A stretch of 36,441 nucleotides of DNA from Candidatus Equadaptatus faecalis. Lineage in GTDB: Bacteria > Synergistota > Synergistia > Synergistales > Synergistaceae. The stretch lies in contig JAGHTZ010000001.1 in NCBI GenBank assembly GCA_018065065.1, positions 1 through 36,441 on the forward strand, read 5' to 3'. Shown one piece after another: positions 1 through 7,545 of the stretch. The notes beneath the pieces were generated by a model that was not told the DNA's origin, searched no databases, and saw only the letters and a list, made by a program, of their open reading frames with translations. How positions within the stretch are numbered: the first letter of the stretch is position 1; every line of letters starts with the position of its first letter. Position numbers and translations under genes: made by a program.

Positions 1-71
1 ACACTAAACAATGCAAAAGTCAATAGGCAAAATGCGGAAAAGCAATAAAAATATGATAATATGTTACGCGT

Positions 72-108
72 CAATAAAATAAGCGGCAGAGTGTTTGCTC
101 CGCCGCTT
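72..108 (-). terminator. Rho-independent terminator downstream of the decayed permease fragment
   Basis: An 11-bp stem with one mismatch (arms 81-91 and 98-108, loop TGTTTG) is followed, on the minus strand, by the T-rich run ATTTTATTGA. It sits 22 bases beyond the stop codon of the permease fragment at 131-202, so it looks like the original terminator of a lost second permease gene. Confidence 0.7.
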
Positions 109-130
109 TGATATATTATGATTTTAGAAA

Positions 131-202
131 TTATTTTGCTATGCCGCGTTCTTTGTCCGTTCCCGGAATAAGATTATCGCAGAATGCGGCGCAGAGACCG
201 GC
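131..202 (-). pseudogene. 3' remnant of a second NCS2/NAT permease gene
   Basis: This stretch repeats the last 24 codons, stop included, of the intact permease gene next to it (262-333), with 67 of 72 bases identical. Read on the minus strand it ends GTDKERGIAK and stop, exactly like the intact protein. Of the five differences four are silent and one changes Ile to Leu. That pattern suggests the fragment diverged while part of a working paralogue and lost its 5' part later. It lies between two separate terminators, one for each copy. There is no start codon and no further homology upstream, where the terminator of the intact gene begins. It could instead be a short segmental duplication, but the silent-site bias argues mildly against that. 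Confidence 0.75.
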
Positions 203-243
203 TTAAAGATAAAACAACGGCGGAAAAACCCCGCCGTTGTTTT
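203..243 (-). terminator. Strong terminator of the nucleobase permease gene
   Basis: A perfect 13-bp inverted repeat (211-223 and 231-243, 7-base loop) starts 18 bases after the permease stop codon. On the minus strand it continues into TTTTATCTTT. Confidence 0.9.
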
Positions 244-261
244 GTGTTGTCGCCTGAATAA

Positions 262-1635
262 TTACTTTGCTATGCCGCGTTCTTTGTCCGTTCCAGGGAT
301 AAGATTATCGCAGAATGCGGCGCAGATACCTGCGACTGCCATCGGTGTTTTGAGCACTGCCCAAATCATTCCGCCGAGCATCTGTCCGAAGAAGCCTGTG
401 AAGAGTGTCTGCTGCGTTTCAACCCAGCCTGGGACGCCGAGGCACATGAGGAATGAGAAACCGACTATGAGAACGTTCCTCTGACTGCCCATGTCCGCGC
501 GCATCAGGTTCTGAATTCCGAGTGCGCCTATTGTTCCGAAAAGCGTTATGTAAGCGCCGCCGATAATCGGTGAAGGCATGGTTGCTATAAGTGCGCCGAG
601 CTTTGCAAAGAGTGACAGCAGAATAAGAATTACCGCGCCTATTCTGATTACGTAACGGCTTGCGACGCCCGTGAGCGCCATGAGTCCGATGTTTTCCGTA
701 TAAGAGGTTGTCCCGACGCTTCCGAGTATGCCTGAAATCGCGCAGCTGAAGCCTTCTGCGCCGAGTCCCTTGTTTATCTGTTCTCGTGTCGGGTCATTGA
801 CGCCTGCCGCGTACGTGCAGTTGTGATAATCGCCTATTGATTCAATCATGCAGCAGAAGAAGCCCGCGAAGATTGCGCCGATTGCGAGACCTGAGAATTT
901 CGGCACGCCCCACGGCATAAAGAGGTTGTAGCGGAACCACGGCGCGTCTGCAACGCTTTGGAGATTGATGTAGGCGGCATGTCCCGGCGCAAAAATTCCT
1001 GCAAGCGAAAGGGCAAGGCAGAGCAGATAGGCTATAACTATCGCTCCGAGTACCGCGAATATATTGAGGAATTTGTTTTTGCTTACGAGGCTGAACAAAA
1101 AGACGAGCAGAACGACGAGAAGCGCCACAGGCCAGTAGTTTGCGGCGTTGAACTGTACGGCCGTCGGGGCAAGGGTGAAGCCGATAGCCATAATTGTAGG
1201 GCCGATGACAACCGGCGTTATGAATTTGCGTACGCGTCCGATTATTCTGGTGTAGCCCAAAAGTCCGAGCGTTATACCGCCGGCGATAAGCGCGCCTCCG
1301 ACGTACTGCATTACAACGTCCGCGCCCATTGCTTTGTAGGCGCCGACTATGGTGAGTATCGGAGGTATGAAACTGAAGCTTGAACCCTGCACTATTGGCA
1401 GTCCGCTTCCGAGTTTCGGGTGTGTCTGAATGAGTGTCGCAATTCCCATCGCGAAATAGACGCAGCCGATGAAGGCGCCTATCTGAGCCGTTGTCATTCC
1501 CATTGCCGGCCCGCAGATGAGAGGCACAAGCGTCGTCGCCCCGAAGAGCGTCAGAACGTGCTGTGCTCCCGCGAGAATTGCTATTCCCAACGGCGGACGG
1601 TCTTCAATGCCGTAGACTATGTTTTTGTTTGCCAT
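262..1635 (-). CDS. NCS2/NAT family nucleobase permease (uracil/xanthine type)
   Basis: This is a 457-residue integral membrane protein of the nucleobase-ascorbate transporter family, which imports uracil, xanthine or related bases with H+ or Na+. Family marks are the N-terminal segment AQHVLTLFGATTLVPL (residues 24-39), ESIGDY (265-270) in the transmembrane segment that carries a substrate-binding Glu, and the NAT signature ENIGLMALTG (314-323). Glu at the first signature position is typical of uracil-type carriers, while xanthine carriers usually have Gln. ESIGDY is also found in ascorbate/purine-type members, so the substrate is not settled. Length is normal for about 14 transmembrane segments. 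The ATG is preceded by the ribosome site AAGGGGGA. The gene has its own strong terminator, and a remnant of a paralogue lies just beyond it. Confidence 0.9.
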   Translation of the reverse strand: MANKNIVYGIEDRPPLGIAILAGAQHVLTLFGATTLVPLICGPAMGMTTAQIGAFIGCVYFAMGIATLIQTHPKLGSGLPIVQGSSFSFIPPILTIVGAYKAMGADVVMQYVGGALIAGGITLGLLGYTRIIGRVRKFITPVVIGPTIMAIGFTLAPTAVQFNAANYWPVALLVVLLVFLFSLVSKNKFLNIFAVLGAIVIAYLLCLALSLAGIFAPGHAAYINLQSVADAPWFRYNLFMPWGVPKFSGLAIGAIFAGFFCCMIESIGDYHNCTYAAGVNDPTREQINKGLGAEGFSCAISGILGSVGTTSYTENIGLMALTGVASRYVIRIGAVILILLSLFAKLGALIATMPSPIIGGAYITLFGTIGALGIQNLMRADMGSQRNVLIVGFSFLMCLGVPGWVETQQTLFTGFFGQMLGGMIWAVLKTPMAVAGICAAFCDNLIPGTDKERGIAK

Positions 1636-1694
1636 GTCTGTTCCCCCTTAAGTTTTGCTGCAATTTACATCTCGAAAATAATAATGCACGGCGC

Positions 1695-1732
1695 AAAAAA
1701 AATCCAGCGGAAATTTTAAAAATTCCGCCGGG
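1695..1732 (-). terminator. Terminator of gpmA
   Basis: On the minus strand a 9-bp stem with one G-T wobble (arms 1704-1712 and 1723-1731, AT-rich loop) is followed by eight T residues. It sits 15 bases beyond the gpmA stop. Confidence 0.8.
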
Positions 1733-1746
1733 TTAAAGATTGTAAA

Positions 1747-2493
1747 TTATTTTGCCTTTCCCTGTGCTATAACCGCTGCCTGCGCTTTCGCTATTTCTTC
1801 GGGGTCGCCTACGTAATAGCTGCGCAGCGGGTTCATGTCTTCGTCAAATTCATAAACGAGGGGTACTGCGTTTGGGATATTGACGCCGACAATTTTGTCG
1901 TCGGGAACGTTGTCTATGATTTTCACGAGTGCGCGTATTGAGTTGCCGTGTGCGGAGATGACAATTCTTTTGCCGCTTTTCATTTCAGGGACAATTTGTT
2001 CCTGCCAGAACGGCTGTACGCGCTCTACCGTCATTTTCAGACTTTCTCCCTGCGGAAGGTCTGTGCCCTGAATTCCTGCGTTGTTGGGACTGTTTTTGGG
2101 GTGGCGCGGGTCAGTTTCGTCAAGCATGGGGGGCTCGACGTCATAGCTTCTGCGCCATTTCAAAACCGCTTCTTCACCGTATTTTGCGGCTGTTTCGGAT
2201 TTGTTGAGTCCCTGCAGCGCACCGTAATGCTTTTCGTTCAGATGCCAGTTTTTTTCGGTCGGAACCCAAAGCTGATCCATTTCGTTCAGCATATAGAAAA
2301 GAGTCTGAATTGCGCGGCTGAGGTTTGAGGTGTAAGCTTTGTCGAAAACGTAGCCCTCTTTTTTCAGCAGTTTTCCTGCGTTTCTTGCTTCCTCTATGCC
2401 CTGCTCCGTGAGGGCGATATCAGTCCAGCCTGTGAAACGGTTTTCTTTGTTCCATTCGCTTTGCCCGTGTCGTACGAGTACGAGTTTGTACAT
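1747..2493 (-). CDS. gpmA: 2,3-bisphosphoglycerate-dependent phosphoglycerate mutase
   Basis: Cytoplasmic glycolytic enzyme that interconverts 3- and 2-phosphoglycerate through a phosphohistidine intermediate. The 248-residue chain matches the usual dPGM length. It has the RHG motif in [10 protein letters not shown] (catalytic His9), the [10 protein letters not shown] segment that follows it in this family, [11 protein letters not shown], and the second active-site His182 in [10 protein letters not shown]. The ATG is preceded by GGAAGGAGC. A promoter is readable upstream and a terminator downstream, so it is probably transcribed alone, divergently from transketolase. Confidence 0.97.
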   Translation of the reverse strand: MYKLVLVRHGQSEWNKENRFTGWTDIALTEQGIEEARNAGKLLKKEGYVFDKAYTSNLSRAIQTLFYMLNEMDQLWVPTEKNWHLNEKHYGALQGLNKSETAAKYGEEAVLKWRRSYDVEPPMLDETDPRHPKNSPNNAGIQGTDLPQGESLKMTVERVQPFWQEQIVPEMKSGKRIVISAHGNSIRALVKIIDNVPDDKIVGVNIPNAVPLVYEFDEDMNPLRSYYVGDPEEIAKAQAAVIAQGKAK

Positions 2494-2535
2494 CTGTTAA
2501 TCAGCTCCTTCCGCGTTGTATGACCTTCTGCAGGT

Positions 2536-2564
2536 ATTTTAGTACAAAAGCGGGAATAATACAA
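2536..2564 (-). promoter_or_regulatory. Sigma-70-type promoter for gpmA
   Basis: On the minus strand a -35 of TTGTAT (2559-2564) and a -10 of TAAAAT (2536-2541) are separated by 17 bases. The -10 is 43 bases before the start codon. Confidence 0.6.
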
Positions 2565-2590
2565 TTACATACTGACATTGTTTTTTTTAA

Positions 2591-2667
2591 GTCAGGGTAA
2601 TTTTTTGTGCCGAAAACGGTCTGTTTGGGAGTACAATAAACAGCGGTATATGTAATTTTTACCTGAC
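2591..2667 (+). promoter_or_regulatory. Transketolase leader region with inverted repeat and -10-like box
   Basis: GTCAGGGTAATT at 2591 is mirrored by AATTTTTACCTGAC ending at 2667, so the ends can pair (GTCAGG with CCTGAC, plus TAA with TTA around one bulge). A TACAAT box lies between them at 2632-2637 without a convincing -35. The repeat could be a regulator site or an RNA hairpin if transcription starts further upstream. Neither is proven. Confidence 0.3.
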
Positions 2668-2689
2668 GTTTGACATGGAGGGATTGCTG

Positions 2690-4624
2690 ATGAAAGTCGC
2701 CGACGAAATTCGCGGATTTAAAGCAAAGGAGATAAGTGAAGAAGGGCTCGCAGAGCTGCAGGAAGCGGCAAGGAGAGGAAGAATATCTTCCGTTCTCGCC
2801 ACCTCTGTTGCAAATAGCGGTCACCCCGGCGGGGCACTTTCTTCAATGGATATATACACGCTGCTGCTTGCAGTTGCCAACGTTTCGCCCAAAACAGCAG
2901 ACGACGTTGAGAGAGACAGAATAGTTGTCAGCCACGGGCATACGTCTGCGGGCTTCTATTCGGCGCTTGCTGAATACGGTTTCTTTAAAGCGGAAGACAT
3001 GATTGCAAATTTCAGACGCACAGGCAGCGCATTTCAGGGGCACGTAGAACGCTGTGTCTCCGGAGTTGACTGGGGCACGGGCAACCTCGGACAGGGGCTG
3101 TCGGCAGGCGTTGGTTTCGCGCTTGCGGCGCGTGCGAGAAACTCGCAGGCACGCACCTGGGTCGTCATGGGCGACGGCGAACAGGTCAAGGGACAGGTCG
3201 CGGAAGCGCGCCGCATTGCGGTCAAGGAAAAACTTGCAAATCTTACGGCGATAGTTGACTGGAACAATATACAGATAGGCGGAAATCTTGAAGACGTTAT
3301 GCCTTCAAATATTAAAGAACTTTGGGAGGCGGACGGCTGGAGGGTATTTACCTGCGACGGTCATTCCTTCAAACAGATGTATGCAGCCCTGCGCGACGCC
3401 GCAAACTGCGACGGGTGCGCAGTAGTGCTTTGCAGGACGGTTATGGGCAAGGGCGTTTCATTTATGCAGAACGTTGCGACATATCACGGCAAAACAGTCT
3501 CAGGCGAACAGCTTGAACAGGCATTGTCAGAGCTTGGCGGCGATGTAAAGCAGTATGAGGCGGCAGCTGCAAAACGCAAAGAGGCACTTGTTCTCGGACG
3601 CGAAGACAAGGCTGAAGCCGCCGTGCTTGACCTTGGTACGCCGAAAACCTACACGGCGGAAGACAAAAAGGATAACCGCGGCGCATTCGGAACAGCGCTG
3701 GCAGAGGTTGGAGCGCTTAACTACAAAAAGGAAGGCAGAACGCCGCTGCTCGTGTTTGACTGCGACCTCGCCGGCTCCGTTATGGTAAAGGATTTCGGCA
3801 AAGCCTGCCCTGACAATTTTGTAGAGGCAGGTATTCAGGAGCACTGCGTGGCGACGACGGCGGGTTCTGCCTCAACGGCGGGCGTTGTTACTCTTTGGGC
3901 TGATTTCGGAGCTTTCGGAAGCGATGAAGTGTACAACCAGCAGCGCCTTAACGACATAAACTGCGCAAACACCAAGACGGTGCTCACACATTCGGGACTT
4001 GACGTAGGCGAAGACGGAATGACGCACCAGTGTGTTGATTACGTTGGACTTTTCCGCAATACCTACGGCTGGAAAGTCGTTGTTCCCGCAGATCCCAACC
4101 AGACGGACAGAGCTACCCGCTGGATGCTTACGGAACCGGGCTGCGTCTGCGAGGCAATGGGCAGAAGCAAATGCCCTGTCGTTCTCAAAGAAAACGGAGA
4201 GCCGTTCTTCGGCGGGGATTACAAATTTGAATACGGCAAAATCGACGTTGTACGCGAAGGCAAAGACGCGGTTATTCTTGCCATGGGACATTTTGTGAAC
4301 CGCGCGCTTGCCGCGAGAGACATTCTGAAAGCCAAAGGCATTGACGCGTCAGTTCTTCACTGCGCCTCGCCGCTTGCGATAAATACTGACGAACTGCTTG
4401 CGCTTCTCAAAGACAAACCGCTTGTTACCTGCGAAGACCACAACGTAAATTCAGGTATGGGTTCAATTGTTGCAATGCAGCTTGCACGCGCCGGAAAAGC
4501 CGTTAAACTCAAAAACATGGGCGCGGCGCACTACGGTATGTCGGGCAAGAGCGACGAGGTTATGGCTGAAATGAAGCTTGCGCCGGAAGACATTGCGGCT
4601 GAGGTTGAGGCGCTTCTCAAATAA
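2690..4624 (+). CDS. tkt: Transketolase (single-chain)
   Basis: Thiamine-diphosphate enzyme of the non-oxidative pentose phosphate pathway that moves two-carbon ketol units between sugar phosphates. The chain has 644 residues, the usual length for a one-piece transketolase. Visible marks are SGHPGG (43-48), GTGNLGQGLSAGVG (129-142), the cofactor motif GDGE (161-164) with the paired Asn at 192-193, and EAGIQEH in the pyrimidine domain, which carries the conserved Glu. The ATG at 2690 was chosen over one at 2675 because GGAGG at 2677-2681 overlaps the earlier ATG and is well spaced for the later one. The stop overlaps the start of the methyltransferase gene (TAATG), so the two are translationally coupled. 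The N-terminal half is not the E. coli type (no HPE..G segment), so substrate preference is not certain. Confidence 0.9.
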   Translation: MKVADEIRGFKAKEISEEGLAELQEAARRGRISSVLATSVANSGHPGGALSSMDIYTLLLAVANVSPKTADDVERDRIVVSHGHTSAGFYSALAEYGFFKAEDMIANFRRTGSAFQGHVERCVSGVDWGTGNLGQGLSAGVGFALAARARNSQARTWVVMGDGEQVKGQVAEARRIAVKEKLANLTAIVDWNNIQIGGNLEDVMPSNIKELWEADGWRVFTCDGHSFKQMYAALRDAANCDGCAVVLCRTVMGKGVSFMQNVATYHGKTVSGEQLEQALSELGGDVKQYEAAAAKRKEALVLGREDKAEAAVLDLGTPKTYTAEDKKDNRGAFGTALAEVGALNYKKEGRTPLLVFDCDLAGSVMVKDFGKACPDNFVEAGIQEHCVATTAGSASTAGVVTLWADFGAFGSDEVYNQQRLNDINCANTKTVLTHSGLDVGEDGMTHQCVDYVGLFRNTYGWKVVVPADPNQTDRATRWMLTEPGCVCEAMGRSKCPVVLKENGEPFFGGDYKFEYGKIDVVREGKDAVILAMGHFVNRALAARDILKAKGIDASVLHCASPLAINTDELLALLKDKPLVTCEDHNVNSGMGSIVAMQLARAGKAVKLKNMGAAHYGMSGKSDEVMAEMKLAPEDIAAEVEALLK

Positions 4625-5451
4625 TGATTGAATACGGAGACCTCGTTTATATCTGGAACCCCAAAAAGGGCGACAGTTACATGGTAAAGGTTACGCAGGG
4701 CGCGTCTCTCGGCACGCATTTTGCGCAGATTTACCATGACGAGCTCGTCAAGCATGATTTCGGAGAAGGCGTATGGACTGAAAAGGGAGATCTTTACTAT
4801 CTGCTTCACCCGTCGCTCGGCGACTATACGCGCCACATACGCAGGCAGACGCAGATAATCTTTCCGAAAGACGCCGGCTATATTATTCAGCACCTTAATC
4901 TTTTCCCCGGCTGTACCTACGTGGAATGCGGCACAGGTTCGGGAAGTCTCTGCTGCACCGTGGCGCACTTTGTCGGAGAAAACGGAAAAGTCTGCACGTA
5001 TGACAGACGCCCTGAATTTTCAGAGCTTGCAAGAAAAAATGCCGAGCGCTGGGGTGTTGCGGACAGGATAGAATTCAACGTTCGCGAGCTGTCGGAAGGC
5101 TTTAAGGAACGCGATGCAGACGCCGTCTACATTGATATTCCGAAGCCGTGGGAGCATATAGACAAGGCTTACGAAGCGCTGAAAGCAGGCTGCCACCTCG
5201 GAGTGCTTGTTCCTACGGTGAACCAGATTACGCTGACGCTCGAAGCGCTTGAAGAATTTAATTTTGTTGACGTCCGCGTCTGCGAAATTATGCTCCGCGA
5301 CTACAAAACAGACCCGCGCCGCATACGTCCGCAGGACACAATGATAGGACACACGGGCTATCTCATATTTGCCGTTAAAACGCTTCCTTTGCCGAAGCGC
5401 CCTGCGGGAAGCGGAAACGACACGGAAACGGAACAGCCCGAAGAAGAATAA
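4624..5451 (+). CDS. trmI: tRNA (adenine-N1)-methyltransferase, TrmI/Gcd14 family
   Basis: SAM-dependent enzyme expected to methylate N1 of adenine 58 in the T loop of tRNA. The 275-residue chain has the small N-terminal beta domain of this family (GDLVYIWNPKKGD, residues 5-17) and then a Rossmann methyltransferase domain. The SAM motif ECGTGSGS is at 101-108, and the catalytic-region motif DIPKPW (171-176) corresponds to the family's D-[IL]-P-x-P-W. It starts at an ATG sharing one base with the transketolase stop and ends with a one-base overlap onto queH. This pairs two tRNA-modifying enzymes with central carbon metabolism in one transcript. The last ~20 residues are acidic and variable. 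Confidence 0.9.
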   Translation: MIEYGDLVYIWNPKKGDSYMVKVTQGASLGTHFAQIYHDELVKHDFGEGVWTEKGDLYYLLHPSLGDYTRHIRRQTQIIFPKDAGYIIQHLNLFPGCTYVECGTGSGSLCCTVAHFVGENGKVCTYDRRPEFSELARKNAERWGVADRIEFNVRELSEGFKERDADAVYIDIPKPWEHIDKAYEALKAGCHLGVLVPTVNQITLTLEALEEFNFVDVRVCEIMLRDYKTDPRRIRPQDTMIGHTGYLIFAVKTLPLPKRPAGSGNDTETEQPEEE

Positions 5452-6005
5452 TGGCGAAAAAACTTCTGCTCCATATCTGCTGCGCTCCGGACGCGACAAT
5501 TCCGTGGCCGGAATACATAGCGGAAGGTTTTGAGACAACCGGATATTTTTATGGCAGCAATATTCACCCGGAAGAAGAATACGAAAAAAGACTGGAAGCT
5601 CTGAAAACGCTCAAAGCGTCTGTAGGGGCTTCTGTTGTTTTGCCCGAATACACGCCGTCTGCGTGGTTCTCTCGCGCAGAGACATTTGCCGCTGAGCCCG
5701 AGGGCGGCAAACGCTGCGAAGTATGTTTCCGCGCACAGCTTGAGGCAGCCGCCGAATATGCGGCAAAAAACGGCTATGACGCAGTTTCAACGACGCTGAC
5801 TATAAGCCCTCACAAAAACGTCACGCTGATTAACAAAATCGGTGCCGAAACGGCTGAAAAGTACGGTGTAGAATGGATAGAAAGGGTATGGCGGAAAAAC
5901 AACGGCTTCAAACGCTCTGTTGGCGAAAGCAGACGGCTGGGGCTGTACAGACAGAATTACTGCGGATGTGTGTATTCGCTTCGCAGCGGAGGAGAAACGG
6001 AATGA
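5451..6005 (+). CDS. queH: Epoxyqueuosine reductase QueH
   Basis: This is the QueH family (formerly DUF208), which carries out the last step of queuosine synthesis in tRNA, reducing epoxyqueuosine to queuosine. It replaces the unrelated cobalamin-dependent QueG. All six conserved cysteines are visible: Cys10-Cys11 in HICCAPD, Cys89 and Cys92 in RCEVCF, and Cys171 and Cys173 in YCGCVYS. They supply ligands for an iron-sulfur cluster and a nearby metal. SNIHPEEEY (36-44) is also typical. The 184-residue length is normal. It overlaps trmI by one base and shares an ATGA junction with the peptidase gene. Confidence 0.93.
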   Translation: MAKKLLLHICCAPDATIPWPEYIAEGFETTGYFYGSNIHPEEEYEKRLEALKTLKASVGASVVLPEYTPSAWFSRAETFAAEPEGGKRCEVCFRAQLEAAAEYAAKNGYDAVSTTLTISPHKNVTLINKIGAETAEKYGVEWIERVWRKNNGFKRSVGESRRLGLYRQNYCGCVYSLRSGGETE

Positions 6006-7084
6006 AAAACGTATTGAAACGCATTGAAAAACTTCGTGAATATCTGAGCCTGACAAACTGCGGCGCTTTTGTCGTTATGAACGATGAAGACTCAAACTGG
6101 GAGAGCCTTTATTATTTGAGCGGTTTTCGCGGCACCTGCGGGGCATTGGTCGTTTATCCTGACGATGAGGAGCTTATCCTTGACGGCCGCTATTTCGAGC
6201 AGGGCTCTGCGCAGTCGCCGCTGAAAACGGTGCAGATGAACACGAGTGTCGCGCAGGACGTGCGCGAGAGCCTGAAAAAGCACGGAACAAAAAGCGTACT
6301 CTGCGAAGCGGAACATACAAGCTATTCGCTGTGGAAAGCGGCAATGCCTGAAAACACGATCTGGACTGCGGCGGACGATTTTATAATGAGCCTGCGCCGT
6401 ACAAAAGACGAGGAAGAGATACTGTGCATTAAAAAAGCGGCTGAAATCGGAGCAAAAGCTTTTTTGAATACTCTTGACAATGTCAGGGACGGTATGAAGG
6501 AAAAGGAATTTGAGGCTCTTCTCAATTACAACATTAGCATGCTCGGCGGCGAAACAGGTTTTGATATGATAGTCGCTTCCGGAGTGCGCAGCTCAATGCC
6601 GCACGGCAGGGCGACAGACAAAGAAATAAAGCGCGGGGAAATAGTAACGGTTGATTACGGAGCAAGAGTCAGCGGCTATTTCTGCGACATAACGAGAAAT
6701 TTTACAATAGGCTCTGCTGGTGAAAGAGTAAAAGAATTGCATGCAATTTTATCTGAAGCGCACAACGGCTGCGCGGCTGCGCTCAAATCGGGAATACCAG
6801 GCTGGGAAGTGCATGAGCTTGCGGTAAAGATGCTCGGAGTTCACGAACTGGACAAATATTTTACGCACGGGCTCGGTCACGGCTTCGGTCTTTCAATCCA
6901 CGAATACGGACTGCTCTCCAAAAAACAGAAATTTATGCTGCAGGCGGGGGACACGCTTACGGTTGAGCCTGGCGTATATATTGAGGGCTGGGGCGGTCTG
7001 AGGCTTGAAGACGACTACCTTGTAACCGAAAACGGCGCCGAACGGCTTACAACGGGCATAGAACAGAAACTGTTTGAAGCGTAA
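6002..7084 (+). CDS. M24 family metallopeptidase (Xaa-Pro aminopeptidase type)
   Basis: Cytoplasmic dinuclear metal peptidase that removes an N-terminal residue preceding proline, probably in peptide turnover. The 360-residue chain has a creatinase-like N-terminal domain (about 1-130) and a pita-bread catalytic domain. The catalytic and metal-binding residues are all present: His201, Asp218 in VDYGA, Asp229 in FCDITRNF, His293 in GLGHGFG, Glu322 in VEPG and Glu336 in RLEDD. A longer reading frame starts at 5873, but ATG 6002 overlaps the queH stop as ATGA and is preceded by GGAGGAG, so it is the start. The family also contains proline dipeptidases and these are hard to tell apart from sequence alone. 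Confidence 0.9.
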   Translation: MKNVLKRIEKLREYLSLTNCGAFVVMNDEDSNWESLYYLSGFRGTCGALVVYPDDEELILDGRYFEQGSAQSPLKTVQMNTSVAQDVRESLKKHGTKSVLCEAEHTSYSLWKAAMPENTIWTAADDFIMSLRRTKDEEEILCIKKAAEIGAKAFLNTLDNVRDGMKEKEFEALLNYNISMLGGETGFDMIVASGVRSSMPHGRATDKEIKRGEIVTVDYGARVSGYFCDITRNFTIGSAGERVKELHAILSEAHNGCAAALKSGIPGWEVHELAVKMLGVHELDKYFTHGLGHGFGLSIHEYGLLSKKQKFMLQAGDTLTVEPGVYIEGWGGLRLEDDYLVTENGAERLTTGIEQKLFEA

Positions 7085-7101
7085 AGCTTTTGCGGTATAA
7101 T
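7074..7101 (+). promoter_or_regulatory. Promoter for rubredoxin
   Basis: TTGAAG (7074-7079) and a perfect TATAAT (7096-7101) are separated by 16 bases. The -35 lies inside the last codons of the peptidase gene, giving rubredoxin a start of its own about 45 bases before its ATG. Confidence 0.65.
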
Positions 7102-7145
7102 TCTGGACAGATAATCGGTTGAATACCGGGGGGGGAGTGAAAGAT

Positions 7146-7307
7146 ATGAAGAAATACGTCTGCACGGTCTGCGGTTACATATACGATCCCGAAAAGGGAG
7201 ACCCCGACGGCGGTATTGCGCCCGGGACGCCTTTTGAAGAAATTCCTGACGACTGGTCATGCCCCGTATGCGGAGTCGCCAAAGATTTGTTTGAGGTTTG
7301 CGATTAA
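7146..7307 (+). CDS. Rubredoxin
   Basis: Small iron electron carrier of 53 residues. It has the two Cys-x2-Cys knuckles that bind one Fe: CTVCGYIYD near residue 6 and CPVCG near residue 39. The linker [19 protein letters not shown] is the standard rubredoxin core. In anaerobes rubredoxin usually feeds superoxide reductase, rubrerythrin or other oxygen-defence enzymes, but no partner gene is adjacent here. The ATG at 7146 was chosen because GGAG at 7134-7137 gives an 8-base spacer; the open frame starts earlier at 7119. Confidence 0.97.
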   Translation: MKKYVCTVCGYIYDPEKGDPDGGIAPGTPFEEIPDDWSCPVCGVAKDLFEVCD

Positions 7308-7330
7308 GACCGCATTGCGCGGTTTAACAA

Positions 7331-7513
7331 AGATTTTCCTGCCGGGCGCGTGGAATACGGTTCGTGTTTTGAACCTACAATTATAAAAATTCGCGCGGAG
7401 CTGATACCGTCTGACAGTGACGTACTTAACTGAACGACCGAGAGCGGGCGGCAATGCTCAATCCTTTTACGGAGCGGATCAAAACCTTCCCGTACACGCC
7501 CCGGCGGGTGCTT
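7331..7513 (+). ncRNA. ssrS: Structured RNA, probable 6S RNA
   Basis: The 238-base gap between rubredoxin and rarA holds a long closing stem. CCTGCCGGG (7338-7346) pairs with CCCGGCGGG (7500-7508), GCGTG with CACGC, and ACGG with CCGT, giving about 18 pairs with small bulges. The outer AAG/CTT ends can also pair. The stem encloses about 130 bases with a less paired centre and an apical hairpin region, which is the overall shape of 6S RNA, the RNA polymerase-binding regulator. The tract GTGTTTTGAACC in the 5' arm resembles 6S sequences I know from Gram-positive bacteria, and in several of those 6S lies close to rarA. The small AAAAGT/ACTTTT stem plus T-run at 7518-7535 could end it. The class is inferred from shape and position; a covariance-model search would settle it. 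Confidence 0.6.
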
Positions 7514-7545
7514 AAAATTAAAAGTTCACTTTTTTGGAGCGGTAA

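Noticed and set aside
958-1383. 141-residue plus-strand open frame antisense to the permease
   Set aside because: A shadow of the permease gene, with charged low-complexity translation and no ribosome site. The same applies to the other long antisense frames, for example inside gpmA, hom and the V-ATPase genes.
2675-2689. Upstream ATG for transketolase
   Set aside because: It overlaps the GGAGG that serves the ATG at 2690.
5873-6001. 43-residue N-terminal extension of the M24 peptidase
   Set aside because: It lies wholly inside queH. The ATG at 6002 has a GGAGGAG site and an ATGA overlap.
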